DNA of 64,000 nucleotides from Polyangiaceae bacterium (lineage in GTDB: Bacteria > Myxococcota_A > Polyangia > Polyangiales > Polyangiaceae). The stretch covers positions 68,003 through 132,002 of the forward strand of contig JADJYE010000015.1 of assembly GCA_016719945.1 (NCBI GenBank), in the 5' to 3' direction. The notes under the pieces are model-generated. The model saw only the letters and a list, made by a program, of their open reading frames with translations, searched no databases and was not told the origin of the DNA. The translations under genes were made by a program, and so were the position numbers. This document shows, piece by piece, positions 1 through 8,215 of this stretch (position 1 is its first letter; each line of letters starts with the position of its first letter).

Positions 1-836
1 AGCAGCTCTACCCGGTGTCCAACGTCGAGGTCACGGTGCGCGAGGTCACGCCGTGGAACCAGGAGCTCGACGCGTTCGGAAACGGCTGGCAGGAGCTCGG
101 CTACGAGCTGTACGGCATGCGCGCGCAGGACAACGCGCCGGACGACGTCTACTACTACGCGATCTTCAACCCCAGCGCGTCGTTCAACCAATACTGCTCG
201 CAGGGCTGTCTGCTGGGCGTCACCTTGCTCAACGCCGATCCTCCCGACGTGGGGCAGGTCGACCTGCGCTTCGCGATGGGCGTCGGGTACCCCGAGTACG
301 CCGCGGACACGATGGCCCACGAGCTCGGCCACGCGCACGGCCGCGAGCACGCCGACTGCGGCGGACCGGACCAGCCCGATCCTCAGTTCCCGCACCCGGG
401 CGGGCAGATCGGCGTGTGGGGGCTCGACACGGTGTCGCTGGAGCTGAAGCCGCCGACCCTCATCACCGACATCATGGGGTACTGCGATAACCAGTGGGTC
501 AGCGACTACACCTACTCGGCGTTCCTCAACCGCGGGAAGAACGTCAACCTGCCTCGCTGGCACGGCCCGAAGCAGCGCGTCGCGCTCGTGGGCCTCGACG
601 GCAAGGGCGTGGCGACGTTCGGCGGGTTCCGCGACGCGGCGATGGGCCTCCAGGGCAAGCGCGTCCAGTCTCGCGTGACCCACCACGACGGCCGCGTCGC
701 GCCGACCGACGGTGTGTTCTACGCCTGGGATCACCTGCCCGGCGGCATGGTGCTGGTTCCGGTCTCCGACGAGAGCGTCGACACCCTCGAGCTCGAGCTC
801 GAGGGCGTCCGCCATGTGCTGCACACCGGGCCCTGA
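1..836 (+). CDS. Metzincin-like secreted zinc protease, 3' part only
   Basis: The reading frame is open from the window edge (codons from base 3 give QLYPVSNVEV), so the true start lies upstream; the GTG at 15 is probably internal. The visible part has an extended zinc motif HELGHAHGREH (about 105 residues after the GTG) and a later TDIMGYC segment that fits the metzincin Met-turn. Together these say zinc endopeptidase. The catalytic Glu and three His ligands are all present, so it should be active. Export cannot be judged because the N-terminus is missing. The residues after the Met-turn look like a short C-terminal beta domain. Family assignment below metzincin (for example M66-like) is not resolved. 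Confidence 0.75.
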   Translation, partial: QLYPVSNVEVTVREVTPWNQELDAFGNGWQELGYELYGMRAQDNAPDDVYYYAIFNPSASFNQYCSQGCLLGVTLLNADPPDVGQVDLRFAMGVGYPEYAADTMAHELGHAHGREHADCGGPDQPDPQFPHPGGQIGVWGLDTVSLELKPPTLITDIMGYCDNQWVSDYTYSAFLNRGKNVNLPRWHGPKQRVALVGLDGKGVATFGGFRDAAMGLQGKRVQSRVTHHDGRVAPTDGVFYAWDHLPGGMVLVPVSDESVDTLELELEGVRHVLHTGP

Positions 837-848
837 GCGCTCGGCCCG

Positions 849-1286
849 TCAGCCCGCCGCGAGCCCGCGCTTCTTCAGCACGGACTCGCGGTTCTTTTCG
901 AAGTACTCGCCGCAGGGCGGGCAGCAGAAGTACACGAGCGCCTCGCCGATCTGGACGACCGGGCTCCCCGCGGACACGGGGAAGGTCGAGCCGCTGACGA
1001 AGCAATACGCGTAGTCGCCGATCGAGGCGCCAGGCTGGGTCTTGACCGCCGTACCGGCGGGTGGCTTGGAGCCTCAGCCTGTACAGCCGCCGTAGCCTGG
1101 GTCGACGTGCTGGTGAGGCTCGAGCAGCGCGGACGGGGCTGTGGCCGGCGCGCTCGAAGCGAGCGGGGAAGCCGTCGCGGAGGCCGAGCCAGACGTCGCG
1201 GCGAGCTGGCCGCGCGAGTCGCCGCAGCCGATCGCGAGCGCGACCCCCGCGGGGCCCAACTGAAAGAGAAACGTGCGTCGGTCCAT
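849..1286 (-). CDS. Candidate selenoprotein: Tat lipoprotein with CTGU motif and YHS-like domain
   Basis: Read with UGA at 1074-1076 as selenocysteine the protein is 145 aa. Residues 1-21 carry a twin-arginine signal (MDRRTFLFQLG) ending in a lipobox-like AIGC. A Ser/Ala-rich linker leads to GGCTG-U at residues 67-71, a CxxU redox motif. The frame then stays open for 74 codons to a TGA at 849 and encodes a YHS-like domain (DYAYCFVSG, YFCCPPCGEYF) with four Cys. If the first TGA were a real stop, this conserved-looking domain would be left without any start codon or ribosome site. A hairpin 13 nt after the TGA fits a bacterial SECIS. The gene lies 3 nt after the aldehyde dehydrogenase stop on the same strand, so the two are probably co-transcribed. 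Likely role: periplasmic redox or metal-binding lipoprotein. Sec decoding is inferred. Confidence 0.65.
1046..1060 (-). promoter_or_regulatory. Putative bacterial SECIS hairpin
   Basis: On the minus strand CCGCC pairs with GGCGG around the loop GGTAC. Eighteen bases separate the TGA (1074-1076) from the loop, and the loop starts with two G. Both features match the general bacterial SECIS description (short apical loop with G in the first two positions, 16-37 nt after UGA). GC-rich DNA makes short hairpins common, so this alone is not proof. Confidence 0.5.
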
Positions 1287-1289
1287 GGT

Positions 1290-2918
1290 TCAGCCCTTCG
1301 TACGGAACGCGGCCCACGCCGTCTTCGCGAGCCCGGCGAGCGCGCCCGCCGTCTTCGTGGCGCCGCGTCCATAGATACCGCGGATGGTCTCACGCGCCAT
1401 GGCGTAGTCGAGCGGACCGATCGGGTAGAGCTTGGCGGGCGCGCTGAAGGGGAGCTTGTCGATCAACACCGCCTTGGCGTTGCAGCACGCGCGCAGCCCC
1501 TCGCGGCCGTTGAGCCGACCGAACCCGGAGGCGCGCACGCCGCCGAACGGCAGGTCCATGTTCATGTACGTGAACCCGAAGTCGTTGTGGCAGGTGCCGC
1601 CCGCGACGAGCTCCTCGGCGTAGCGCCGCGCGCGCGCCTGGCTCTTCGTCATCACCGTGGAGGAGAGCCCGAACTCGGTCGAGTTCGCGATGCGGATGGC
1701 CTCGTCGTCGTCCTTCGCGCGCAAGATCACCATCACCGGGCCGAACGTCTCCTCGTGGAGGATCGCCGCGTTCTCGGGCACGTCGACCAGCACGGTGGGC
1801 GCGTAGTAGTTGCCGACCTCGCTGAGCACGCGGTGGCCGCCGACGAGCGCCTTCGCGCCCTTCTCGACGGCGTCGTTCACCAGCCGCTCGACGATCTCGA
1901 GCTGCCCCGCGGAGACCATGGCCCCGACGTCGACGACCGCGTCCCCCAGCGGCGGGCCCTGACGCAGGGCGCGGGTGAGCTCCACGACCCGCGACACGAA
2001 CGCGTCGTACACCGCGTCGAACACGATGAAGCGCTCGGCCGCGAGGCAGTTCTGCCCGGCCGCGATGAACACGCCGGTCATGGCGGTCTGCGCGGCCTGC
2101 TCGACGTCGGCGTCGTCGCACACGATGAAGGGGTCCTTGCCGCCGAGCTCGAGGATCACCGGCGTGAGTGACTTCGCGCTCTCCGCGATGATCTTCTTCC
2201 CGTTCGGCACCGAGCCCGTGAAGACGATCTTGTCGACGCCGCCGGAGACGAGCGCCGCGCCGGTCTCCGCGTAGCCGTTGATGACCTGCACGAGGTCGCG
2301 CGAGAAGCCGGCCTTGTCGAGCGCCTCGTCGAAGATCTGCTGGAACCTCTGCGTCGACCAGGCGACCTGCTCGCTCGCCTTGACGATGACCGCGTTGCCC
2401 GCGAACAGGGCCGGGATCGTGGGCCCGAGGATGTTCTGCAGCGGGTAGTTGAAGGGCGCGATCACGCCGATCACGCCGAGCGGGAGGTAGTGGATCTCCG
2501 CGCGTTTGTGGGGGAAGACCCCCGACGGGACCTGCTCCGGCAGCAGGTGCTGCTCGCCGTGCTCGCGGGTGTGGCGCAGCTTCTCGGAGACCGTCCAGAT
2601 CTCTCCCAGCATCGCGTTTTCGCGAGTCTTGCCCGAGTCTTTGCAGATGATCTCGACGAGCTCGTCGGCGTGCTCGAGCACGTGATCGAGGATCGAACCG
2701 AGCACCTCGCGGCGCGTGTCGAAGCTCGTCTGCGCCCAGGCGACCTGCGCGCGGCGGGCGCGCGCGATGCGCTCCTTCACCTCGGCCGGCGGGCAGACCG
2801 GGACCTCTCCGAGAGACCGGCGCGTCGCCGGCTCGAAGCACGGGATCGTCGTGCGTGCCCCCGGCTTGGGGTCGTTCCGCTGGGGCTGGGGGGAGGTCTC
2901 GACGGTCGCGGTCGTCAT
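1290..2918 (-). CDS. NAD(P)-dependent aldehyde dehydrogenase
   Basis: A 542-residue aldehyde dehydrogenase superfamily protein that oxidises an aldehyde to the acid with NAD(P). The catalytic general base Glu lies in ILELGGKDPF (E257) and the nucleophile Cys in AAGQNCLAAER (C291); the cofactor-binding FTGSVPNG segment is near residue 234. I chose the ATG at 2918 (MTTATVETS), because the longer GTG start at 3017 would run across the divergent promoter region and adds a low-complexity leader. The C-terminus has a roughly 35-residue amphipathic or hydrophobic extension after the usual end, seen in some membrane-associated ALDHs. The YHS-like candidate selenoprotein follows after 3 nt. Substrate cannot be told from sequence. 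Confidence 0.93.
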   Translation of the reverse strand: MTTATVETSPQPQRNDPKPGARTTIPCFEPATRRSLGEVPVCPPAEVKERIARARRAQVAWAQTSFDTRREVLGSILDHVLEHADELVEIICKDSGKTRENAMLGEIWTVSEKLRHTREHGEQHLLPEQVPSGVFPHKRAEIHYLPLGVIGVIAPFNYPLQNILGPTIPALFAGNAVIVKASEQVAWSTQRFQQIFDEALDKAGFSRDLVQVINGYAETGAALVSGGVDKIVFTGSVPNGKKIIAESAKSLTPVILELGGKDPFIVCDDADVEQAAQTAMTGVFIAAGQNCLAAERFIVFDAVYDAFVSRVVELTRALRQGPPLGDAVVDVGAMVSAGQLEIVERLVNDAVEKGAKALVGGHRVLSEVGNYYAPTVLVDVPENAAILHEETFGPVMVILRAKDDDEAIRIANSTEFGLSSTVMTKSQARARRYAEELVAGGTCHNDFGFTYMNMDLPFGGVRASGFGRLNGREGLRACCNAKAVLIDKLPFSAPAKLYPIGPLDYAMARETIRGIYGRGATKTAGALAGLAKTAWAAFRTKG

Positions 2919-3007
2919 GGGCGGAGGGCTTAGCCTCGAGTCGGGGCCCGGGCAAGACTGGTGGGTTTTCGCGAGAACACTCGGTCCCGATGCGCTAAGA
3001 AGCCCGG

Positions 3008-3745
3008 GTGTCACCAACCGTCACCTGGACTCCGCGAGGCCTCTTCGTCGGGCTGGCCGCGGCTGCGTTGAGCCTGAGCGCCTGCGCGACCTCGGGGGTG
3101 CCGAGCGACGCCGCCACGACCGTGCTCTCGTTCGAGGAGCTCGACTGCGGCGACTGCGGCGATCACATGGCGCGCGCGATGATCGGCGTGGACGGGGTGT
3201 ACAAGACCAAGTTCGACAAGCGCCGCGCCGAGCTGACGATCGTCGCCAGCCCGAAGCTCGACGTGTTCGCGATCGCGCAGAAGAACAAGCCCGCCGGCGA
3301 GGAGTGGAGCCTCGCTCTGGGCGCCGGCAAGGGCCGCTACAAGGCGTGGGCGAAGGCCCCGGAGCAGGCCGATGTGCTCGAGATCGCCGTCGACGGCGCA
3401 GACGTCGCGGATCTCGCGGCGCACCTCGCGAAGGGCAAGGTCACCCTGTTCGACTTCTCGGCGAAGTGGTGCGAGCCCTGCCGCGAGCTCGACGCTCACC
3501 TCGTCGAGGAGCTGAAGGCCCGCCCCGACCTCGCCTATCGCAAGCTCGACATCGGCGACTGGGACACGCCCCTCGCCGCCCGCTATATGAAGGGCGTGGG
3601 TCAGCTGCCGTACGTGATCGTGTTCGACAAGGCGGGCGCGCGCGCGGGGGACCTGAGCGGCCTCGACCTCCCCGCGCTCGACGCCCTGCTCGACAAGGCC
3701 GGCTCGACGGCCGCGGGCGCGCCCGCAGAGAAGAAGGCTCCGTGA
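3008..3745 (+). CDS. Lipoprotein with HMA-like and thioredoxin-like domains
   Basis: A 245-residue protein starting at GTG 3008. The signal peptide ends in a lipobox (LSLSAC, Cys about residue 26), so it should be anchored in the envelope. Residues about 38-85 look like a heavy-metal-associated fold with a CGDC pair (LDCGDCGDHM) followed by a VDGVYKTKFD strand. Residues about 130-235 form a thioredoxin-like domain with active site WCEPC and a cis-Pro segment QLPYV. This combination suggests transfer of reducing power or a thiophilic metal in the periplasm. Its stop overlaps the next gene's GTG start by 4 nt, which couples it to the barrel protein carrying two in-frame UGAs. The partner relation is inference. 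Confidence 0.85.
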   Translation: MSPTVTWTPRGLFVGLAAAALSLSACATSGVPSDAATTVLSFEELDCGDCGDHMARAMIGVDGVYKTKFDKRRAELTIVASPKLDVFAIAQKNKPAGEEWSLALGAGKGRYKAWAKAPEQADVLEIAVDGADVADLAAHLAKGKVTLFDFSAKWCEPCRELDAHLVEELKARPDLAYRKLDIGDWDTPLAARYMKGVGQLPYVIVFDKAGARAGDLSGLDLPALDALLDKAGSTAAGAPAEKKAP

Positions 3746-4830
3746 CGTTCCTTCGCCTCGCCATCATCGCCGGCGCCATCGGGTGGCCGACGATCGGCTA
3801 CGCCGAAGCCTGAGCGGCCTGAACCAACCCCAACCTGCCGGTCGGCGGGTCAGAGGCGAAGGTGCTCGAGGTGGGGCGGCTCACGCTCCGCCTGGAGCAC
3901 TCGTTCGTGCCGATGAGCACGAGCCACGTGGCGGAGTGCCCCGACCTCGGCCCCGAGTGTGAGGGGCCGGTCGAGCCGACGCCCTTCAACCACCACATCG
4001 ATCAGTTCATCTTCGAGACGAGCGTGACCGCGGGCCTGGCGGTGACGAGCTGGCTCGAGCTCGAGACGCGGTGGACGCTGCGGGTCGTCGACGTGAACCC
4101 CACCTACAGCGAGCTCGACGGCACGCCGAAGGTCTTGAACGACGACATCCACCACCACGACGAGACCATCGTGGACGCGACCGATCCGTGGCTGCTCGCG
4201 CGCCTCGCGCACAAGAACGGCGACTTCATGGGCTCGATGCAGCTCGGCATGACCTTTCCCATCGGCCGCACCGAGGAAGACCCTTACCGCCTGGGCCGGG
4301 AGGGGCGCGTGCACCAGCACCTGCAAGCCGGCTCCGGGACGGTGATGCCGGTGGTCGGCGTCGGCCTCGCGTACGACATCGCGCCGGTCACGATCGGGCT
4401 GTCGGGGATCGCGTTCGTGAGCGCGTACGAGAACGACGAGGGCTTCCGCGCCCCTTCGCGGCTCTACGCCAGCCACCGTGTGTCCGTGTCGCTCTTGAAA
4501 GACGTCCTGCGCCCGTTCGTCGGCGTCGATCTCGCGCACGAGACCGAGGAGTACTGGCAGGGTGAGCCAGGCCTCGAGGGCTCCAACGTGCGCACCGAGC
4601 TGTACGGCTCGGCGGGCCTCGCGTACCGCTTCCTCGACCCGTGGACCGTCGACCTCAGCCTGCGCGGCCGCCTCGCGACGCTGACGCACGCCGCCACCTT
4701 CGACGTGCCGATCATGGTCGGCCTCGGCGTCACGACGTCGTTCGAGATCTGGAGCGCGCACGCCGCCGAGCCGGTCGTCGAGCAGCGCGTGGAGGACGGC
4801 GCGACCGTGTTCGAGAAGAAGGCGCCGTGA
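3742..4830 (+). CDS. Candidate double-Sec (UAAU) outer-membrane-barrel-like protein
   Basis: From the GTG at 3742 a clear signal peptide is encoded (MTFLRLAIIAGAIGW, cleavage near AEA at 21-23). The same frame then has TGA at 3811-3813, two Ala codons, TGA at 3820-3822, and stays open for 335 more codons to 4830. With both UGAs read as Sec, the mature protein begins UAAU-TNPNLPV (Sec24, Sec27), 362 aa in all. The rest has alternating amphipathic strands and aromatic girdle residues like a beta-barrel. From memory, related envelope proteins begin their mature part with CAAC, so Sec would replace Cys; this should be checked. A start at GTG 3862 would leave the exported barrel without a signal peptide. 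The upstream and downstream genes both overlap it by 4 nt. Confidence 0.62.
3834..3849 (+). promoter_or_regulatory. Putative bacterial SECIS hairpin
   Basis: CCTGCC (3834-3839) pairs with GGCGGG (3844-3849), five Watson-Crick pairs and one G-U, around the loop GGTC. Seventeen bases separate the second in-frame TGA from the loop and 26 separate the first, both inside the 16-37 nt bacterial range. The loop begins GGU as in the other candidate in this window; the E. coli fdhF SECIS loop also contains GGUCU (from memory). Confidence 0.5.
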
Positions 4831-5249
4831 CCGGCGCGGGCGAGAGGCCGCGCCTGTTGGTCGCCGCGGCGGTGCTGATCGAGCGCGGGCGCGTGCTCTT
4901 GTCCCAGCGCAAGCGCGGCGCGCACCTCGAGCTCGCGTGGGAGTTTCCTGGAGGGAAGGTGGAGCCGGGCGAGGATCCGCGGGCGGCGCTCGCGCGCGAG
5001 CTCGAAGAGGAGCTCGGCATCGCGTGCACGATCGGCGCGCCGATGGAGGTCACCTTCCACGCCTACCCCGAGAAGGACGTGCTGCTGCTGTTCTTCGAGG
5101 CCGCGCGGACGGCGGGCTCGCCCGAGCCCCGCGCGCTCGACGTCGAGGCCTTCCGCTGGTCCGCGGCGGGGGAGCTCAGAGACGAGGAGTTTCCTCCGGC
5201 CGACGTCGCGGTGCTGACGAGGGTGCGGGCGGCGCTGCGAGGGGAGTAG
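4827..5249 (+). CDS. mutT: Nudix hydrolase, MutT-like (8-oxo-dGTP diphosphatase type)
   Basis: A 140-residue protein starting at a GTG that overlaps the previous stop by 4 nt (GTGA). The Nudix box is complete: GGKVEPGEDPRAALAREL with EEELGI, so the Mg-binding Glu residues are in place. The N-terminal strand LLVAAAVLIERGRVLLSQRK and the length match MutT. Expected role is to sanitise the nucleotide pool by hydrolysing oxidised dGTP, in the cytoplasm. It is the last gene of the HMA/thioredoxin and barrel operon, a pairing that would fit a response to oxidative or metal stress (inference). Its end is 3 nt from the convergent ThiO-like gene. Confidence 0.85.
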   Translation: MTGAGERPRLLVAAAVLIERGRVLLSQRKRGAHLELAWEFPGGKVEPGEDPRAALARELEEELGIACTIGAPMEVTFHAYPEKDVLLLFFEAARTAGSPEPRALDVEAFRWSAAGELRDEEFPPADVAVLTRVRAALRGE

Positions 5250-5252
5250 CGG

Positions 5253-6356
5253 TCAGGTCCGCTCGAATGGCGTCGGGTCGAACGGCGGCGGCTCGGCGAA
5301 GACCCGCGCAGCGACGATCTCCGCCGTGATCGCCGAGAGCAAGATGCCGTTCCGATAGTGTCCGGTGGCGAGCCAAAGGCCCTCGACGCCGGACGCCCCG
5401 ATGAGCGGGAGCTCGTCCGGCGTGAAGGGACGAAACGCCGACCACGCCTTGACGAGCTCTGCGGCGCGCAGCACGGGGACCGCCTCGATCGCCGCGGCGA
5501 GTAGATCTCGGACGGCTCCGGCGGTGACGATCCGTTCGAAGCCCACGAACTCGAGGGTCGAGCCGAGCAGGACGCGGCCGTCGTCGCGCGGGCTCAGGTA
5601 GACCGCGTCGCTCCACACGAGCCCGCGCAGGACCGGCGTGGGGCACAGCAGCTCGACGATCTGGCCGCGCGCCGGCCGCACGGCGCCCGGCCCGAGAGGG
5701 ACGCCGGACACGAGGTTCGACCAGCTGCCGGCGGCGACGATCACGTGATCGGCGGAGAGCGTCTCGCCGCCTTCGATCTCGACGCCGCGCGCGCGCCCGC
5801 CGTCCAGCGCGACGCGGCGCACCAACGCGCCGGACCTGAACCGGGCCCCCGCGCGCTCGGCGGCGATCCTCAAGGCGCGAAGCAGGCGAGGCGGATCGAT
5901 CCGCGCTTCGTCGCGATAGTGCGCAGCGGACAGAGGGGGCGCGAGCGCGGGCTCCACGTCGAGGGCGCGCGTCGCGCCGACGAGCTCCACCCGCGCCCCC
6001 GCGGCGTGTTGCCACGCGGCGTGGCGCTCCAGCCGCTCTGCCCCGGCGGCGTTGTACGCGACCTTCAGCACCCCGCAGACGCGGTGCTCCACGTCGATCC
6101 CCGTGCGGTCACGCAGGTCGTTCGCCCACGCTGTGAGCCTCTCGCGCCCGGCGAGGCACAGCGCCGCGAACGGCCCCTCCTCGTGCGACTCTACCTGCGC
6201 AGCGAGCATCCCGGCGGCGGCGCTCGAGGCTTCGGCGCCCGGCACGCTCCGCTCGAGGACAGACACGCGCGCGCCTCGTTTGGTGAGCTCGAGCGCGCTC
6301 GCGCAGCCCATCACCCCTGCCCCGATGACGATGACCTCGGGCCCGCGCTCGCTCAC
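5253..6356 (-). CDS. thiO: Glycine oxidase-like FAD amine oxidase (ThiO type)
   Basis: A 367-residue DAO-family flavoprotein. The Rossmann motif VIGAGVMGCASALEL is at the N-terminus, and the C-terminal FAD segment reads LWLATGHYRNGILL, typical of ThiO. ThiO oxidises glycine to iminoglycine for the thiazole ring of thiamin. No other thiamin gene is nearby, so a different small amino-acid substrate is possible. I set the start at GTG 6356 (VSERGPEV), which overlaps the stop of the cupin gene by 4 nt and has GGAGGAG just upstream. Longer versions of the frame add only Arg-rich shadow sequence. Confidence 0.85.
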   Translation of the reverse strand: MSERGPEVIVIGAGVMGCASALELTKRGARVSVLERSVPGAEASSAAAGMLAAQVESHEEGPFAALCLAGRERLTAWANDLRDRTGIDVEHRVCGVLKVAYNAAGAERLERHAAWQHAAGARVELVGATRALDVEPALAPPLSAAHYRDEARIDPPRLLRALRIAAERAGARFRSGALVRRVALDGGRARGVEIEGGETLSADHVIVAAGSWSNLVSGVPLGPGAVRPARGQIVELLCPTPVLRGLVWSDAVYLSPRDDGRVLLGSTLEFVGFERIVTAGAVRDLLAAAIEAVPVLRAAELVKAWSAFRPFTPDELPLIGASGVEGLWLATGHYRNGILLSAITAEIVAARVFAEPPPFDPTPFERT

Positions 6357-8215
6357 GACTCCTCCAAGAAATCGTCGTGCTCGGAGCCGCAGACGAAGAA
6401 CGTGCAGCCTGTCGTCGTGGTGATCGGGTCGTGGACCGTCTCGCTCTCGGCGCGGCAGTACTCGCCCGGGCGCATCTCGTGTGGGCCGACCAAGGCGATC
6501 CCCGCGACGAGCAGCGCCTCCTCGGGCGCGACGTGGCGGCGGCGCGGCAGCTTCGCCCCTGGGGCGAGCCGGATGAGCGCCGTGTACACACCCGAGCGCG
6601 GGTCTCGATAGAGCAGCTTCAGGGTGACGCCGGCGGCGGTCGGGTGGGGCTGCCACGTGGAGGCGTCGGGACGCACGATGGTCACGCCCGGCGAGACGAT
6701 CGTGCGCAGCGGCTTGTCGGCGGCGGCCATCGACCGCGGCGTCAGGGTCGCGGGCGATGGAGGCGGGGTGCCCATCATCTGCGTCGCGCCGGTGGCAGGG
6801 TTGGAGGGCCGCACCGCCGGGACCGAAGGAGACGACACCGCAGAGCTGAAGCCCTCGACGCCCCCGGCTGCAGCGCGCGCCGACGGGGGGGGCGGCGTGA
6901 CGTTCGGCTGGGCGCTGATCGACGGACGACCGCGGGTCTTCAGGTCGTCGGTGGAGCTCGGCGGGTCGGAGGGAGCGGTCGACTTGGTGAGCGCTTCGAG
7001 CGTCTCCGCGACGGCGATGCCACCCATCATCAGGGTGCCCGCTCGGCTCGGTCTGCGGAGCGGAGGAGGCGCGCTGGGCGATCGCGGCGCGACCGGCGGC
7101 GGCGCTTCGCCCGGCGCGAGCGTGGCGACGCGCGGCTTCGCGGCCTCCTTCGTCTCGGAGCTTCGCGCGACCTCGGCCGGGCTCGGCGTCGTCGCGCGGG
7201 GCGGCGCTGACGCCGACGGCCTCATCGCCAGCGCCACCAGGGCCTCGTTCGCCTCGGGGATGCCGGCGAGCGTGTGCGTGCGGTTCTGCGCCGCGAACGC
7301 CTTGGCGGCTGCCGCGGGGGCCTTGGGAGGGGGCGGGAGCGCGAACTCGGGGTCGGGCGACGGCGCGCTGTCGGACGGGGTCACGGCGGGCGCTCGCGGC
7401 GGCGAGGGCTTCGCGGCGGGCGCAGGGTTGGAGGCGGGCGCTGCAGACGGCGAGGGCAAGGTCGACATCGACGGTGACTTCGAGCTCGCGCTCGGAGCGT
7501 TCGGGCTCGGGATGCGAAGGCCGCCGCGCGGCGGCTCGCCCGCGCCGTAGCCGAGCGTGTTGGTCTGACGCTGCTTGAAGCGGTCGGCTGCAGGGCCCGG
7601 CGGCGGCGCGGACACGGCCTTGCGCGCTGCGGACACCACGGGCGCCGGCGCCGGCGTGGTCGAGCGATCGTGGAGCGACGCCCTGTCCGAGCGAGGCTGC
7701 GATGGCGCCGCCGGAGGCGCGCTTCGATCGGGGATCGAGCCAGGCCGCCGCGGCCCGGTCACCGGGTGGCGCGGGGCGACCTCGTCGAGCAGATCGCTCG
7801 ACCGGGGGCGCTCGACCGGCCGGGTCGACGGCGAGGGCGACGTCTCCGACGAGCGGAACTTGAGCTCAGCGGCCGGCCTCGGCTCGAGGCTGGGTGCGTC
7901 GCGTGGACGCGGCTGCGGCGAAGGGCTGCTCCTCACGCTCCTGGGCGGAGGATCTTCCGGCGGCATGGACATGGCCGGTGGACGCAGCGAGCCGACGGCT
8001 TGAGGGCCCGCCTTCTGGACGAGGTCCATCACGCGCGACAACATCTCGCGGCGCGCGTCGGGCGGAGGGGGGATCGCCGCCCACCGCATCGTCACGTTGC
8101 GCAGGCGGCGCGCCTCGATCAGCGCGGCGCGCACCTCCGAGGTGCTGTCGCTCTTGGACAGTCGCTGGATGAGATCCTCGAGGACCTTCTCGACCTGCAT
8201 CGCGGCGGGCTGCAT
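6353..8215 (-). CDS. Pro/Ala/Ser-rich protein with C-terminal ChrR-like cupin domain
   Basis: A 620-residue protein starting at ATG 8215, overlapping the upstream stop by 4 nt. Residues 1-65 form a predicted helical segment (QVEKVLEDLIQRLSK). About 430 residues of low-complexity Pro/Ala/Ser/Arg-rich sequence follow. The last 110 residues form a cupin: KLLYRDPRSGVYTALIRLAPGAKLPRRRHV with later EEALLVAGIAL and PGEY segments, like the cupin of ChrR anti-sigma factors. The His of the usual ligand set is partly present (RRRHV, PEE). It may sense a metal or oxidised lipid, but the long linker is unusual and function is unknown. It lies between a two-TM protein and the ThiO-like enzyme in one coupled set. 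Confidence 0.7.
   Translation of the reverse strand: MQPAAMQVEKVLEDLIQRLSKSDSTSEVRAALIEARRLRNVTMRWAAIPPPPDARREMLSRVMDLVQKAGPQAVGSLRPPAMSMPPEDPPPRSVRSSPSPQPRPRDAPSLEPRPAAELKFRSSETSPSPSTRPVERPRSSDLLDEVAPRHPVTGPRRPGSIPDRSAPPAAPSQPRSDRASLHDRSTTPAPAPVVSAARKAVSAPPPGPAADRFKQRQTNTLGYGAGEPPRGGLRIPSPNAPSASSKSPSMSTLPSPSAAPASNPAPAAKPSPPRAPAVTPSDSAPSPDPEFALPPPPKAPAAAAKAFAAQNRTHTLAGIPEANEALVALAMRPSASAPPRATTPSPAEVARSSETKEAAKPRVATLAPGEAPPPVAPRSPSAPPPLRRPSRAGTLMMGGIAVAETLEALTKSTAPSDPPSSTDDLKTRGRPSISAQPNVTPPPPSARAAAGGVEGFSSAVSSPSVPAVRPSNPATGATQMMGTPPPSPATLTPRSMAAADKPLRTIVSPGVTIVRPDASTWQPHPTAAGVTLKLLYRDPRSGVYTALIRLAPGAKLPRRRHVAPEEALLVAGIALVGPHEMRPGEYCRAESETVHDPITTTTGCTFFVCGSEHDDFLEES

Noticed and set aside
1074..1286. 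Complete 70-aa lipoprotein ending at the TGA
   Set aside because: The frame downstream encodes a YHS-like domain without any start, so the TGA is more likely recoded.
1290..3017. Longer ALDH start at 3017
   Set aside because: It would run over the divergent gene's start; the ATG at 2918 gives a normal N-terminus.
3811..3822. The two TGAs as sequencing errors like the other shifts
   Set aside because: Those errors are single-base indels; here the frame is kept on both sides and a hairpin follows. Error cannot be excluded without reads.
3862..4830. Barrel protein started at GTG 3862 as a normal 322-aa gene
   Set aside because: It would lack a signal peptide although the protein looks exported, and the same frame upstream encodes a perfect one; kept only as the fallback if Sec is refuted.
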